Made by a program: the position numbers and the translations under genes. Shown here piece after piece: positions 39,385-50,285 of a stretch of DNA of 64,000 nucleotides. This stretch comes from Craspedostauros australis (taxonomy: Eukaryota > Bacillariophyta > Bacillariophyceae > Mastogloiales > Achnanthaceae), in the NCBI GenBank assembly GCA_026770025.1, contig JAMXDE010000015.1, positions 310,001 through 374,000 on the forward strand. Direction: 5' to 3'. Each line of letters opens with the position of its first letter. Positions within the stretch are counted from its first letter, which is position 1. The notes beneath the pieces were generated by a model that worked only from the letters and a program-made list of their open reading frames with translations, was not told where the DNA came from and made no database searches.

Positions 39385-39560
39385 AGAATGAACATATAGA
39401 TCGATCCATAAAACTTAAAACAGGATATACATCAAAAATCGATCGGTTAATTATTTGTAAGAAGATTATAAGGATTACGAATATGTGCTTGGTTTGGATA
39501 TCGCAGATGAAAAGTTAGAATGTCCATTTCAAACGATTGGTCGACTCACTGATCGGGCTC
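39385..39560 (-). repeat. Right terminal inverted repeat
   Basis: Inverse partner of 33473-33648; see the transposon entry. Confidence 0.85.
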
Positions 39561-40387
39561 CAATCTTGTATTTTTGTGGCTTGCTGTTGATTGTGTGGTC
39601 TTTCTTCAATAATAATAATAATACCGCGCCTCCCAGGCCATCAAAGCGTGCTTCCGCAGGCCGCACCTCTTCGCCGTTTCTTCACGATGGAAGAGACGCG
39701 CTGACACTGGAACAGTTCCATGCATTCTTTGGTGATTTGTCGCTCGTCGGAAAGACAAGAAAGCGCGGAACTCGTTGTGCCCAGACAGTCTCAATTCTCT
39801 TTCTTTCTCTCTGTGGGGGCCATCAACCTCCCGATCCCGTACTTCCAAACTTGCTTGGGAGGGTTCACTTGGCACACGAGCGCCATTGGAGAACATCAGA
39901 CATGTCCCTGGCGAAAGCGATTCGACACTCTACGAGCAATGTATCATCCGCGTACGCAGCCCCGTCTCGTGTTTGGGCAGGAGGAAGCGACACCGTGCCA
40001 AGGCGGCACCTCCGCAGAACCCTCCAAAGCAACAGGCGTGCATCGCACCAAAGTTTGAAATTGCGTCCATGCACCCGCATTCATTGCGGATTCCACAAGA
40101 GGCAACTTGGCGCATACCATACATACTCGGACTGTTCCCACGAGTATCCACCCCCTTGAGGCGATCAACCCAGGCTCATACACATAGAGATAGAAACAAG
40201 ACGACTGTCGAAACAGAAGGCTGAAGCTGCTAACACAACAACCAACACGGCCTTTTCGTGTCAAACCTGGCGTACCATACTCGCACCGTTCTCACACCGT
40301 ACTCGTTCGCAATCAGCAGCATCGACGACAACCCCACCCATCATCGTTGCCATCGAATCGATTGTAGCGACCGCTCATCTTACGAGG
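39561..40387. other. Intergenic, no gene seen
   Basis: From the transposon edge to the STAND ATPase start. Contains an AAT run near 39608-39622. The frame at 39485-40159 starts with GTG inside the inverted repeat and has no recognisable domain. The CA-rich end is a plausible 5' leader of the ATPase gene. Confidence 0.45.
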
Positions 40388-43300
40388 ATGATACAGGATC
40401 AAGATCAAAATCACCCATCCAGCTTGCACGGCCGTGTGTCCGGACTGGCAGCCGAGAAAGCCACGATTCGTGCTGTCGTCCTGCCTCAGCCAGGAGGACA
40501 GTCCGTTGCTTCGAGAACCTCCGATCCCAAAGCAGTTTCACAGCGGCCTCTCGCTCGAGGATGTGCTGATACGAATGCAACACCATCACAAACCATGTGC
40601 TCCGACGGATCGTCGACCGCCTGCTTCGAAGACTTCGATATGCAGAGCGCATGGAGCGCATCTGGCTCGCAGCCATCTGACTCTGGGAACCGTAGCCCCA
40701 AGCTCCTTCGACACATGCAGAAACGCCAAGTATCAGCATCTTCGTCCTCAACAGCAACCTTGCAGTCCCAGCGTCATCACGATGGCCTTGGAATATCTTC
40801 CGCAAACACTCCCATTCGTGCTGATGGGGGTGCGCAAGTCCTTTCCGTATCTGCGAGTATGCATCAACCCCTCTTGGCGACGCAGACCTCTCGCATGTCC
40901 ACCGCCAGGAAGATATCCGCGATCTCTCGCCAACAGCTCAACTTTGCCCATCTGCAGCTGGTTGGACGAGAAGCGGAGCACCGCATCATTCGAAAGGAAC
41001 TGAAGACTATCGCTGGCCAACGAATGAAAAACGGCGCCAGTGATCCAAGCACGCATCGGAAAACTTCCATCGAAAACACGGCATGTAGCATGTATCGTGA
41101 TCAGCATGGGCAGCACGGGCAGCATGGACGGCATGAGCAATGCAAGCACGGCCATTCAGCTGAGTCGTTGGAGGAATCGGTCAAGGGCGCTTCGAATCCT
41201 CGCGCACCCATTTGCTCATTCATCTCGGTTGCGGGCCTTGCAGGAGTTGGCAAGTCCGCCCTGGTGCAATCCGCTCTGCGCTCGGAACGCCAGCACATTT
41301 TCATCATCTCCTGCAAATTCGACCTCAAGCAAACCGAAGAACCATTCCTTGGCATCAAAAGCTCCATTACGGAGCTGTGCAGCCAGATCACCAGACTTCC
41401 GAGGAATCAACAAACTAAAAGCACCTGCAAGATTGGGTACTTCGAAGATCTCCAAAAACAGATTGTGGATGGGATGAATCGTATCGAGCTCCAAGTGCTG
41501 TCAAAGGTCATACCTAACCTCGTTGACGTCATCGGCACTCACGCACTGCTGCAAACGACTGCTTTGCCATCTGAACAAGCGCAAAGCCTTCGACAGCTAA
41601 ACGCAACATCGAGATCGACATCCACATCAGCCAGCCTCACAGGCACGAACTCGCAAGCCTTCCAGAACCAGTCATCTGCAGCGTCGGTGTCGGGAGGATA
41701 CAGGGAACAGTCCAACCAGCTCAAATTCGCCTTCCTGCGCTTCATGCAGATCATAACCGGATACTGCCCGCTGGTCCTTGTTCTCGACGATATCCAATGG
41801 GCTGACAAGGCCTCTTTGAGCACTGTCGAGTCATGGCTCCTGGACACATCTATTTCGTCGTTCATGGTTATCGCTTCGTACCGATCCAACTTGGTCGAAG
41901 AGAGCGATGCCGACATCGTGCATCAGCTCCTCCGGTCCATCGAACATTCGAAGAGGGAGCGGTGCATTCATAACGTGAAAGTCACTGTCAACGATCTTAC
42001 GATGGACAACGTCTACACCATGCTCACCCGGCTACTGGGATGCTATGACGATGGTCACGATTCGCACACGAGCGACGGTGACAGAACTCAGGCCTGCAGA
42101 GAACTCGCAGACATCATTCACAGGAGGACCGGTGGGAATGCATTCTTCGTTCAGCAGTTCATCCAACTGCTCGTCAAGGAAGATCTCCTCACGTACAATA
42201 TTGGCCGCATGCAGTGGGAGTGGGACAATGGCAGGATCAGGAGGGACAGCCCTGCCACGAACAACGTGGTCCAGCTCATGGAGCTCAAGATGCAAAGGAT
42301 CCACAGCTCAAAGTACTTGCTGCCGTTGGCAGCGTGCTTGGGATCGACGTTTTCATGGCCACTCCTCCGCCTGACGATGCTTGGATTCGTCAAGGATAAG
42401 AAGAGCCGCGCAATCTACGAGGAGATATTCGGCTTCCCCCCTCCGATCACTGAGGACGAATGGTCGGACATCCTGTCGGTCTACAAGCAAGAAGGGTTGA
42501 TCGAGCTTCTTCACGACGACAACGATGACCCTGATCTAGATCATGGCGCTGCCCAGATGGACAACGGCTCGTCGCGGCGGTCATCGGATTCTTTGCCTCA
42601 AGACTTCGCATTCATCCACGACAAGGTGCAAGAAGCTGCCCTTGCATTGATCAATGGTGACATGCTCCCCAACCTGCAATTTCACATTGGCAGCATCTTG
42701 ATGGAAAGCCTGCCTGCGGACGAGCTTGATCAACACGCATTCGTTGTTGTGAACCTCATCAACAGACGCCTTGGCTTGCTCGAGCCGTACGGAAGCATGG
42801 GAAGCGAGGTGTCATCATGTGCAAACGCAAGCATGGCAGCAAGTGTGGGCACGTCGAGGTCCGCCACAACCCTGAAGGCGCCAAGTCAAGAGAAGCGCAA
42901 CACATTGGACGCATCAGTCCCTTCCGAAGAATGTAATCATATGCGCTTTCGCACTGCTGAACTAAACCGGACAGCTGGCCACACGGCGATTAAACGCGCC
43001 GCATTCCGGGCAGCGCTAACGCATTTCCAAACTGCAATAGAGCTCTTGCCTGCCGATCATTGGCGAACGCATTACTCGATGAGCCTGGATCTCTTCACAT
43101 CAACAGCAGAAGCAGCATTCGCGTGCTCTGACCACGATCAAATGTTCTTTCATGCTTACACCGTGATCGACCTCGACAAACCAATCTGGGACAAGATGAG
43201 AGCGTACCACGTCCTGATAAATGCAGCCACAAGTGGAAACACCACTCACGTGGCATCACGTGGCTCAACGGGCGTTGGCCTGGAGGTGTTGAGTCTCCTT

Positions 43301-44692
43301 GGCTACCGCCTTCCTACATCACAACTCGGAAAGGCTTTTGCAGCTGCTCGCGCAGTGATGAAGCTAAAATCATGTGTCGAAAAGTGGGCGCCTGACAAGG
43401 TGGCTCTTCTCAGCGACACCAATGATCCAAATGAGCACACCATCGCCAAGACCTTGGATACTGTTTGCAGCTACGCATACGTCACTGACCCTTCACTCAT
43501 TCCCGTAATCCTCATCTGCGCCATGAAGCGGATGTTCAAGCATGGCACGACACCGTATTCGCCTCCGGTGTACGCCGGAATTGGCTTCCTGCTTGGATGC
43601 GTTCTGGGAAAATGGGATGCAGCGACGGTTTATGCAAAGCATTCCATTGGCATGGCCCACGAAGCGCATGATGGCGCCATCCTTTCTCGCGTGTACACAG
43701 CCGCGTACCCGCTCATCCTGCATACGTCACAGCCACTGGAATGGTGCAGACAGCCATTCCCATCAGGGTACATAGCCGGCATGTCGGCGGGGGAAACTTA
43801 CTCAGCTCTGATATGCATATACTACTACCTGGCCATGTCACTGTACTGCGGAAGCAATCTAGATACACTTGAAGCCGACCTTTCCACCTACACGAAGACT
43901 GCGAAAGACTTCAAACAGGATCGCCTTCATGATACCTTGTCGATGTTGTGGCAAATGGTTCTGAACCTTCAGGGGGAATCAAGCAGACGTACCGTGCTGG
44001 CTGGCGACGCATTCAACGAATACACAGCCATGCAGAAGTACGATGAAACAAACAACACCTTCATGATCGCATCGACACAGATGTTTAAGGTCTTCGCGTC
44101 AGTTTTCTTAGGGGAATATGAAGTGGCAGCCGATCTGGCGCTTGCCTACTTCGATCTATGCAACAAGCACTTGGCAGGACAACCCGGGTGCATTCAGATG
44201 ACGTTCTACTGTGCGTACGCATGCTACATCTCCATCTCGAGACGCAGGCGTTCATCGGGCGTGCTGAACAAGTACCGCCGTCTCGCCACCCGCGCGCACA
44301 AAATGATTCGAGCGTGGACGCGCGGGGGCAATCCGAACCTGCCCCACCAACTCGCCATGCTGGAAGCCGAGAAGCGGTTGGCGAAGTCGAAGCTTGGTGT
44401 CATTTCAGCCTCGCGACATCACAAGGTGATGAAGCACTATGAGCAAGCCATCTGGATTGCGGGACGGTCCGGGCGCATCCATGACCAGGCGTTGGCCAAC
44501 GAGCGGATGGGGAACATTTGGATTCGGCAGGGTGACAAGGACCGTGCCAAGTTCAAATTCGACGAAGCCATTCGGCTGCACGAAGATTGGGGCGCGCACG
44601 CCAAGGTCGTGGAGCTCATGGCACAGCGCGATGAGATATGGGGGCCGCCATCGGAAATTTCCGTCTTGCTCCCTGCGGACGTCCCAGAGTGA
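40388..44692 (+). CDS. Large STAND-type AAA_16 ATPase with C-terminal TPR-like region
   Basis: 1434 aa, one exon. A Ser/Gln-rich disordered N-terminus (1-185) leads to LVGREAEHRIIRKEL near 190, the usual entry to an AAA_16/NACHT-like module. A long inserted loop precedes Walker A GLAGVGKSA near 283-291. Walker B LVLVLDDIQWAD lies near 463-474, and IASYRSN acts as sensor 1. RRTGGNAFFVQQFIQLL is the typical helical-lid motif. Residues about 830-1434 are helical and TPR-like, ending HYEQAIWIAGRSGRIHDQAL, ANERMGNIWIRQGDKDRAK and HEDWGAHAKV. The same architecture forms the middle of the giant kinase/AAA/GAF/histidine-kinase proteins of protists and bacteria, but neither a kinase nor a histidine-kinase domain is present here. 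Likely a signalling scaffold that oligomerises on ATP; partner unknown. Confidence 0.8.
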   Translation: MIQDQDQNHPSSLHGRVSGLAAEKATIRAVVLPQPGGQSVASRTSDPKAVSQRPLARGCADTNATPSQTMCSDGSSTACFEDFDMQSAWSASGSQPSDSGNRSPKLLRHMQKRQVSASSSSTATLQSQRHHDGLGISSANTPIRADGGAQVLSVSASMHQPLLATQTSRMSTARKISAISRQQLNFAHLQLVGREAEHRIIRKELKTIAGQRMKNGASDPSTHRKTSIENTACSMYRDQHGQHGQHGRHEQCKHGHSAESLEESVKGASNPRAPICSFISVAGLAGVGKSALVQSALRSERQHIFIISCKFDLKQTEEPFLGIKSSITELCSQITRLPRNQQTKSTCKIGYFEDLQKQIVDGMNRIELQVLSKVIPNLVDVIGTHALLQTTALPSEQAQSLRQLNATSRSTSTSASLTGTNSQAFQNQSSAASVSGGYREQSNQLKFAFLRFMQIITGYCPLVLVLDDIQWADKASLSTVESWLLDTSISSFMVIASYRSNLVEESDADIVHQLLRSIEHSKRERCIHNVKVTVNDLTMDNVYTMLTRLLGCYDDGHDSHTSDGDRTQACRELADIIHRRTGGNAFFVQQFIQLLVKEDLLTYNIGRMQWEWDNGRIRRDSPATNNVVQLMELKMQRIHSSKYLLPLAACLGSTFSWPLLRLTMLGFVKDKKSRAIYEEIFGFPPPITEDEWSDILSVYKQEGLIELLHDDNDDPDLDHGAAQMDNGSSRRSSDSLPQDFAFIHDKVQEAALALINGDMLPNLQFHIGSILMESLPADELDQHAFVVVNLINRRLGLLEPYGSMGSEVSSCANASMAASVGTSRSATTLKAPSQEKRNTLDASVPSEECNHMRFRTAELNRTAGHTAIKRAAFRAALTHFQTAIELLPADHWRTHYSMSLDLFTSTAEAAFACSDHDQMFFHAYTVIDLDKPIWDKMRAYHVLINAATSGNTTHVASRGSTGVGLEVLSLLGYRLPTSQLGKAFAAARAVMKLKSCVEKWAPDKVALLSDTNDPNEHTIAKTLDTVCSYAYVTDPSLIPVILICAMKRMFKHGTTPYSPPVYAGIGFLLGCVLGKWDAATVYAKHSIGMAHEAHDGAILSRVYTAAYPLILHTSQPLEWCRQPFPSGYIAGMSAGETYSALICIYYYLAMSLYCGSNLDTLEADLSTYTKTAKDFKQDRLHDTLSMLWQMVLNLQGESSRRTVLAGDAFNEYTAMQKYDETNNTFMIASTQMFKVFASVFLGEYEVAADLALAYFDLCNKHLAGQPGCIQMTFYCAYACYISISRRRRSSGVLNKYRRLATRAHKMIRAWTRGGNPNLPHQLAMLEAEKRLAKSKLGVISASRHHKVMKHYEQAIWIAGRSGRIHDQALANERMGNIWIRQGDKDRAKFKFDEAIRLHEDWGAHAKVVELMAQRDEIWGPPSEISVLLPADVPE

Positions 44693-45327
44693 TTCGCTTG
44701 CTGGAGGATGCAGGTGGCCAACGGGGAGAGGGGACTAAACCAGACATAGTAGAGCGCTCTGTAGTGATACATAGAGCCCTCTTTTCACAGGACATGTATT
44801 GTAGGTAGTTTGAACAGACCAGTGCTGCAGTCCATTCTGTATGGTACTGTGATGATCGGGAGAGAGCATATATCTCTTGTCTAGTCTACGCAATTCTCTA
44901 GTCTACCTGTATGTAGTTGCTGCTGACGACACCAACAACAAAACGTCTTCGAGCAGATGGCGACGTTGCAGTCGAATGGTTCGGTATTGCGCGCGTGTTC
45001 AACATGTTTGGCACACACAAAACGTCATCTCTCACAACGCACATCAACACATTGCTTGCCACGCAACTCCCCGAAGGGATTCTGCGAAAGAGAAGGAGGA
45101 GACAGCAACGAGACCAACACAGACTCACAAGCTCAAAGTCGCGCATGCTGGAAGACCCAAAGGCAAACACAGAGAGGCAACAAAGAGACACTGGCCGCAG
45201 TGAAACCATTTGAGAGCAACAGGTTGACTTGCGATCATCATCGAGAAGTGATCCCGGGGAAGCAACAATTGGCGCAAGACCGATTTGATCACAGCGGAGT
45301 CCTTTTTCCAGACCACGCAATCAAAAA
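44693..45327. other. Intergenic, no gene seen
   Basis: Between two plus-strand genes. The second half is A-rich and C-rich and probably the leader of the CGLD27-like gene. Frames on both strands lack recognisable domains. Confidence 0.5.
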
Positions 45328-47386
45328 ATGAAAACAGCCGCATTCGCAGCCTCCGCGGCCCTCGTCCTGCTTCTGTCAAATGTGGGCACTGCCGCTGCCT
45401 TCCAGAGCGCTCCGTCTCACGGATTCGCGATCGTCGGGCAAACGGTGCCAACAAGCACTGCTCTGAAGGCCAACAATGACGAGCTGTCACCAGAAACAGC
45501 CTTCGGTGCCGAGGTCGTGCCGGAGGGTCAACGACCTGTCAATGAGTACCTCAACATGATCCAAGCACCCTTGTTTGGGTGGGCATCTCAAGATACGGGA
45601 ACCAACGGGGTGAGTATCGAACCGCACGCGCGCACTATGCATCATCGATGACTGCACATCGAACTGCCTGGCATGTATCCAAGGAGCCAGATTCGATGAA
45701 GTCTGCAGTATGGAGCGTCGTAATCGTTCCAACACTTGGATCTTCGACGAGTGCCTCAATAACAGTGGTGACAGCAAACCGTCTGTTCCATACTGCTGCG
45801 GAGTCCCATCGCGGGATGGAGACAGCGCAGTTCACCATACTTGTACGATTGCGCGATGCGAATCAATGTGGTTCAACGTTGCGCTTTTGCGCCTTACCGA
45901 AACAGAACACATGAGAAGAATCAGATGGAGTCGAATGTGCAAGCACGAACCAACCAACGTGGCAAAACCGAACAAGCCAAGTGTGTGTCAAGAAGATTCA
46001 AACACCTGTACCATACATACCATGATATGCTCACAACGATTCTCTTGTTCCATCTATCATGTCTACGTTGTACAAGTACATCCGTTCTCGTTCTTTCATG
46101 CTGTGATACACTTTCACGAATAGCTCTTGCTCCGATTGGGGATCTTGTATGCGGTCGTTTTTGGCCTCGTGTAAGTACCAGCATCATGCCGTGCCATACT
46201 CACATACTGCTTCATTCTACCATCGCTGATTGGCGTGCACATGTATGTAGCTCTCATTGTGTGACTGGAGCCTTTCATTCTTTGTCTTCGATGCCAAATG
46301 TACTCTGCGTGTAGCTGTACCATACGTACACCCGCTTCGACAGAAACTCACCTCCTGTGTTTGCGACATCTACTTGAAATGAAAAACCGGGCGTAATTTG
46401 CTGCTGCACTTATCATGCGCACATTCCACTCGATTTGATGCGACGTACCGCGACATGGTGGGGCGTGAAATTGGTTGATCTTCATCTATTCTACTTTTCA
46501 ACATGCTCGTACCGTGGCACGTGCCCATCACATGCGACGACATCGACTCATCTTCATTCATACATTTTTCACAACGACGATGACATCGTCACCATCACCG
46601 CCACCGTCATCGGAATTTGCGATACGCAATTACAGTGGGTACCCAATTGCTGGGGCAACCTTCACGCAGGATGGGTACATGTTGCAGAAAATCGCCGCAA
46701 GCAACGTTGGATCGTTTGGTCTTGTGCTTGTCGTCCTCATTCGTCTGTATTCCGGCTGGGGGTACGTCGGCTCGCGGTTGAGAGCCAAGGAAATCGAGTA
46801 CGAAGAGACCGGATGGTACGACGGCACCACAGAACCAAAGACCGAGTCGGAGTACAAGCGAGACAAATTCCTCTACCAAAGTAAGGTGAAGCCTGTGGAG
46901 GACAGGCTGAAAGTGATCACCCTGTCAGCGGCAGCCTTGTGGGTTGGATCCTGCGTCGCATTGAACGCGGCCACCTCGATGAAGCCAATCTTCAACCAGT
47001 ACGACCCAGCTATCCTCGAGCGCTTGCAGTACGATGACAGCTTAACTGACGTCGTCAAAGAACAGAGCTTTGGCCGCCCAACATACTGCGACAGTCGATA
47101 CTACAGAGCTGTGGCAAACGGAGGACAAGGTAAGAACCACCACTTCCACCGCGATGGCGGTTAAAACGACGTCTGGATCGGTTCCCGTGGATTACTATTC
47201 GCCGTGCATTCCGACACCCAGCACCAAGCAACGTCTGTGCCTGGTTGTACCCGTGTGTGTGAATTCCCTCACACTACTACGAGTACTGCGACTCCCCATC
47301 ATCCAATCTCACAACACTCTTTCCGTTTTGCTAATTCGCGACGTCACCCCTCTGATTCGACTCCAAATTCTCTTGCAGGTTGCTGA
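45328..47386 (+). CDS. CGLD27/Ycf36-like plastid membrane protein (DUF1230), spliced
   Basis: Exons 45328-45609, 46124-46170 and 46636-47129, joined in phases 0 and 2. The 47-nt middle exon encodes LLLRLGILYAVVFGLV, the first membrane helix, and reads straight into GYPIAG of exon 3. Signal peptide 1-24 ends AAA|FQSAP, so the protein is plastid-targeted. DUF1230 hallmarks are present: RPVNEYLNM, FGWAS, RLYSGWGYVGSRL, IEYEETGWYDG, YKRDKFLYQSKVKPV and a last helix near LSAAALWVGSCVALN. The family is conserved from cyanobacteria to plants and linked to iron or light stress in Arabidopsis; its biochemistry is unknown. The 3' end is uncertain. Splicing the strong donor at 47130 to the CAG at 47376-47378 ends the protein as GGQGC at 47386. 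Reading through without splicing stops at 47164. A frame starting VAESLNLDAYFC after the same acceptor runs to 47474 but needs another phase. Confidence 0.82.
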
Positions 47387-47947
47387 GAGCTTAAACCTGG
47401 ATGCATATTTCTGTACCAACTTCCTCTCCAAAACGCAGCCCATCAACATGAATTGCGACAACATGAGCACCTGAATCTATACATGCATCTATACATGCAC
47501 AATACACTCGGAGAGTACCGTCTTACGCTTTGGCATGATGGTATGTATCCTAATTACTCGGCCACCCCCTAACCAACAATTGGAATCTAGTTTTCCTCCC
47601 TGTGCTTGCGTGATCTGTTTTGTTGGTTTCATGCATGACTGAAAATTGGATGTGATCACGAACGAAGGCTGATTCACGAACATGACATCAAAACAACAAC
47701 GGTGTGTGTTTGGGTCCAATGGTTTGTTTGGGTGCTGCGAACGCTCTGCCAAGTCAAGATCGTCGAGCCTCACACTCGCAGGCTACAAGAGGACATCGGT
47801 TCCAGGGGCAAGGCGCACGACAATCCACGTGCATCGTAGTCGTACGCACATCACATCAAACTACCATCGAGCGGAGCATTCCAAGAGGCAGTGGATCGTT
47901 TCCCATCACATTGTATTTGTTGCGACGAATCGTGGCCAACAACAACA
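47387..47947. other. Intergenic, no gene seen
   Basis: 3' flank of the CGLD27-like gene and upstream region of RNase Z. A short frame ending at 47474 may be a last exon of the former. Nothing else recognised. Confidence 0.45.
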
Positions 47948-50111
47948 ATGATCGCGTCAAAATCGGGAGCAAAGATCGCAGGATGGCGCCAATTGCAGCG
48001 ACTCGTTCTGCCATCTCTCTCTGTGGCAAATGTGCCCCCACATGTTGGTGCAGGCTTGCAGCCAAGGAGGTACATTGGAAGTGGCCTGAACTCCGCCGCT
48101 GGACATCGTGGCAGCAATTCTCATCATTTCAGCACACAACCCACCCACACGCAACGTCCGCAATTCATGTCCACAGCCGCTACTGCCACAGAAGACGACG
48201 CAGCCAGTGAGGCCGATGGCGATGACTCGGACAACGACCCAGGCGTAGCCGCAAGCATTTACAAAGCGAATGATCCCGAATCCATCCATCCAGACCTGAA
48301 TCAGCACATCCGTTGTTCTCTGTCCGGCAGAAATGCCGAAACAGGAGCGGGCATTGCCACAGACACGGGCATGAGCATTTGCTTCCTCGGCACCAGCGCG
48401 GGCATTCCAACTCGGAAGAGAGCACCATCCGCCACCTTGCTGAGGCTAGGCGGCAGAGCCTTGCTATTTGACGTCGGAGAGGGCGTGCAGCGTCAGTGCA
48501 CGTTCACTCGGTCGCGCACCAGCCAGATACATCAAATATTCATCACCCACATGCACGGTGATCACATCTTTGGCCTCCCAGGCTTCCTCCTTGGTCTCCA
48601 AACCTCGGGAGACGAAAGCAAAACAGCCCAGGATCACGTTGTCAAAATATACGGGCCTGTGGGGCTGTACAACTTTATCGTGGCGAATCTCATGCTCTCC
48701 TGTTCGAGACCGAACCGCCTGACAATCGAAGTCTATGAGCTCATCGGCAGCCAAATGGGGCCGCGGCGGAGACACAATCACCGAAGCCCATTCCACACCA
48801 ACTACAGAGAATTCAGCCACAGGAATATCCATCGCAAATTCATCAAACCCGTGGACGGTGTTTGGACGATTGAAGACTACGAACCCATCAAGCGCTCCGA
48901 TCTCCTGGACGCCAGCAAACGCTCCTTGATGGAAAACAAGAAACGCACCCGCATCCAGGCTGCGGAGATGTACCATGTGCCCCACGTGACGACGTTCGGT
49001 TTTACGGTCCAGGAGGAAGAACCAGCACGCAACATCGACCCCGCCAAGGCCAAGGCATTGGGGGTGTCACCCGCAGGAAAGAAGTACGAGCTCCTCAAGC
49101 ACGGGTATTCGGTGTACACTGATGATGGTGAAGTCGAAGTCATGCCCGATCAAGTTTTGCTGCCACAGACGAAGTATAGCCGGAAGATTACTGTCGTGGG
49201 AGATAATGCCAAATGGACGGATGCAATGAAGACGTTGGCACAGAACAGCGACGTGTTGGTGCACGAGGCCACCTTGTTGGAGGAGGACAAAGATCTTGTC
49301 GAGGTAAGTTTTACTATTCTGGTGGGCGTTTGGCTGTCTCAAATGTATCTTCGGGGCGAACGCTATTGCTCAAAATGAAATGATGCTCTATGAGCTGATA
49401 CGGATGCGTACCGTACGGACTCAAATGACGCGATATCACAGGGTATTCCGAAACGATCGTTACGCCCGTGCTGGTTTGAAACGTAGGCATTATTCCATAG
49501 CTGATTGTGATACTAGTGTGGTAGATTCGCGCAGATCCATGATCGAATGCGCAGTAGCATGACGAGCCGCAGCCCCAGCGAACGGCCATACCGTATGCAG
49601 GATGTCAATTTCGGGATCTCACACACATGTTTACATGATGCCGCATCATCGCTTCGATACGCTGACATGCATGACACACCTGACGTCGCAGAGGGGCCAT
49701 TCCACGGCAAGTATGGCGGGTGAAGTAGCAGCAGAAGTCAATGCTCAGGTTCTCGTCCTCACCCATGTGAGCAGCAAGGCTGATTCATCAGGGCAGGTCG
49801 TGGATTTGCGCAAGGTTGCGGAAGAAGTGGCCGAAGATGGCGTTAAAACGGCCGTGGCGCACGACTTCATGGAGCTGCTTGTTCCCTGGGAGGGATTCCA
49901 CGAAGCAGACGTGCCGCCGAGCCAGGTACCTAAGGAGGGAAGCGAGGAAACCGTGGCTGGAGAGGAAGGTGACGATGGAGATGGAGCCGCCACGCATCAG
50001 GAGACTACCAGGAAGAATGACCCATCTGCGAGTGCAAGTGCGAATACGAATACGACGAGCGAGCTCTTCATGGAGAGTGTTGTGGAGTCGTTGCCACCGA
50101 AAGAACCCTGA
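47948..50111 (+). CDS. tRNase Z (tRNA 3' processing endonuclease), two exons
   Basis: Removes the 3' trailer of pre-tRNAs. Exons 47948-49303 and 49692-50111 (GTAAGT donor, TCGCAG acceptor, phase 0) give 591 aa. The ATG at 47948 is preferred, since the frame is open upstream only from GTG. The N-terminus is rich in Arg, Leu and Ser and lacks an aromatic-junction signal peptide, suggesting mitochondrial (or dual) rather than plastid targeting. Metallo-beta-lactamase motifs in order: FLGTSAGIPTRKR, FDVGEG, THMHGDHIFGLPG (zinc site), a long inserted arm, HVPHVTTFG, VVGDNAKW, VHEATLLEED and, across the splice, ERGHSTASMAG and LTHVSSK. The last motif is usually HFSxR; the histidine is kept, the Phe and Arg are not. 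Acidic C-terminal extension after about 520. Confidence 0.93.
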
Positions 50112-50285
50112 CGTGATCATCTCCTCGTAGTTCGGAAACGAAACAGCGATCGAATAAGTACACGCCGGTGTCTACGGGACAAGTGCTTGCGCAAGAAGAC
50201 TAGTTTGCAGAGTACGGACATTTGAAAATGTTCGCGCGTGGCAACTGATCTGCGTTCAAGAAGACGCTCTGTAGTTTCGTGTGCT

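Larger units (their letters stand above)
33473..39560. mobile_element. Old DNA transposon with ~176-bp terminal inverted repeats, superfamily unassigned
   Basis: The left end reads GAGCCCGATCAGTGAGTC, and the reverse complement of the right end begins with the same 18 bases. The match continues GACCAATCGTTTGAAAT, then AACCAAGCACATATTC, ACAAATAATTAACCG and TTTTAAGTTTTATGGA over about 176 bp, at roughly three-quarters identity overall and perfect for the outer 35. Between the ends lie a 1049-aa minus-strand frame with a candidate DDD triad and a short downstream frame. The 6.1-kb length, inverted ends and a nuclease-like frame define a cut-and-paste transposon. No convincing target duplication flanks it (…CTAT versus CAAT…), which suits an old insertion or a family without a fixed duplication. 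Confidence 0.8.

Noticed and set aside
39485-40159. Plus-strand frame of 224 codons next to the transposon
   Set aside because: Starts with GTG inside the terminal inverted repeat, includes a poly-Asn run from an AAT microsatellite, and shows no domain.
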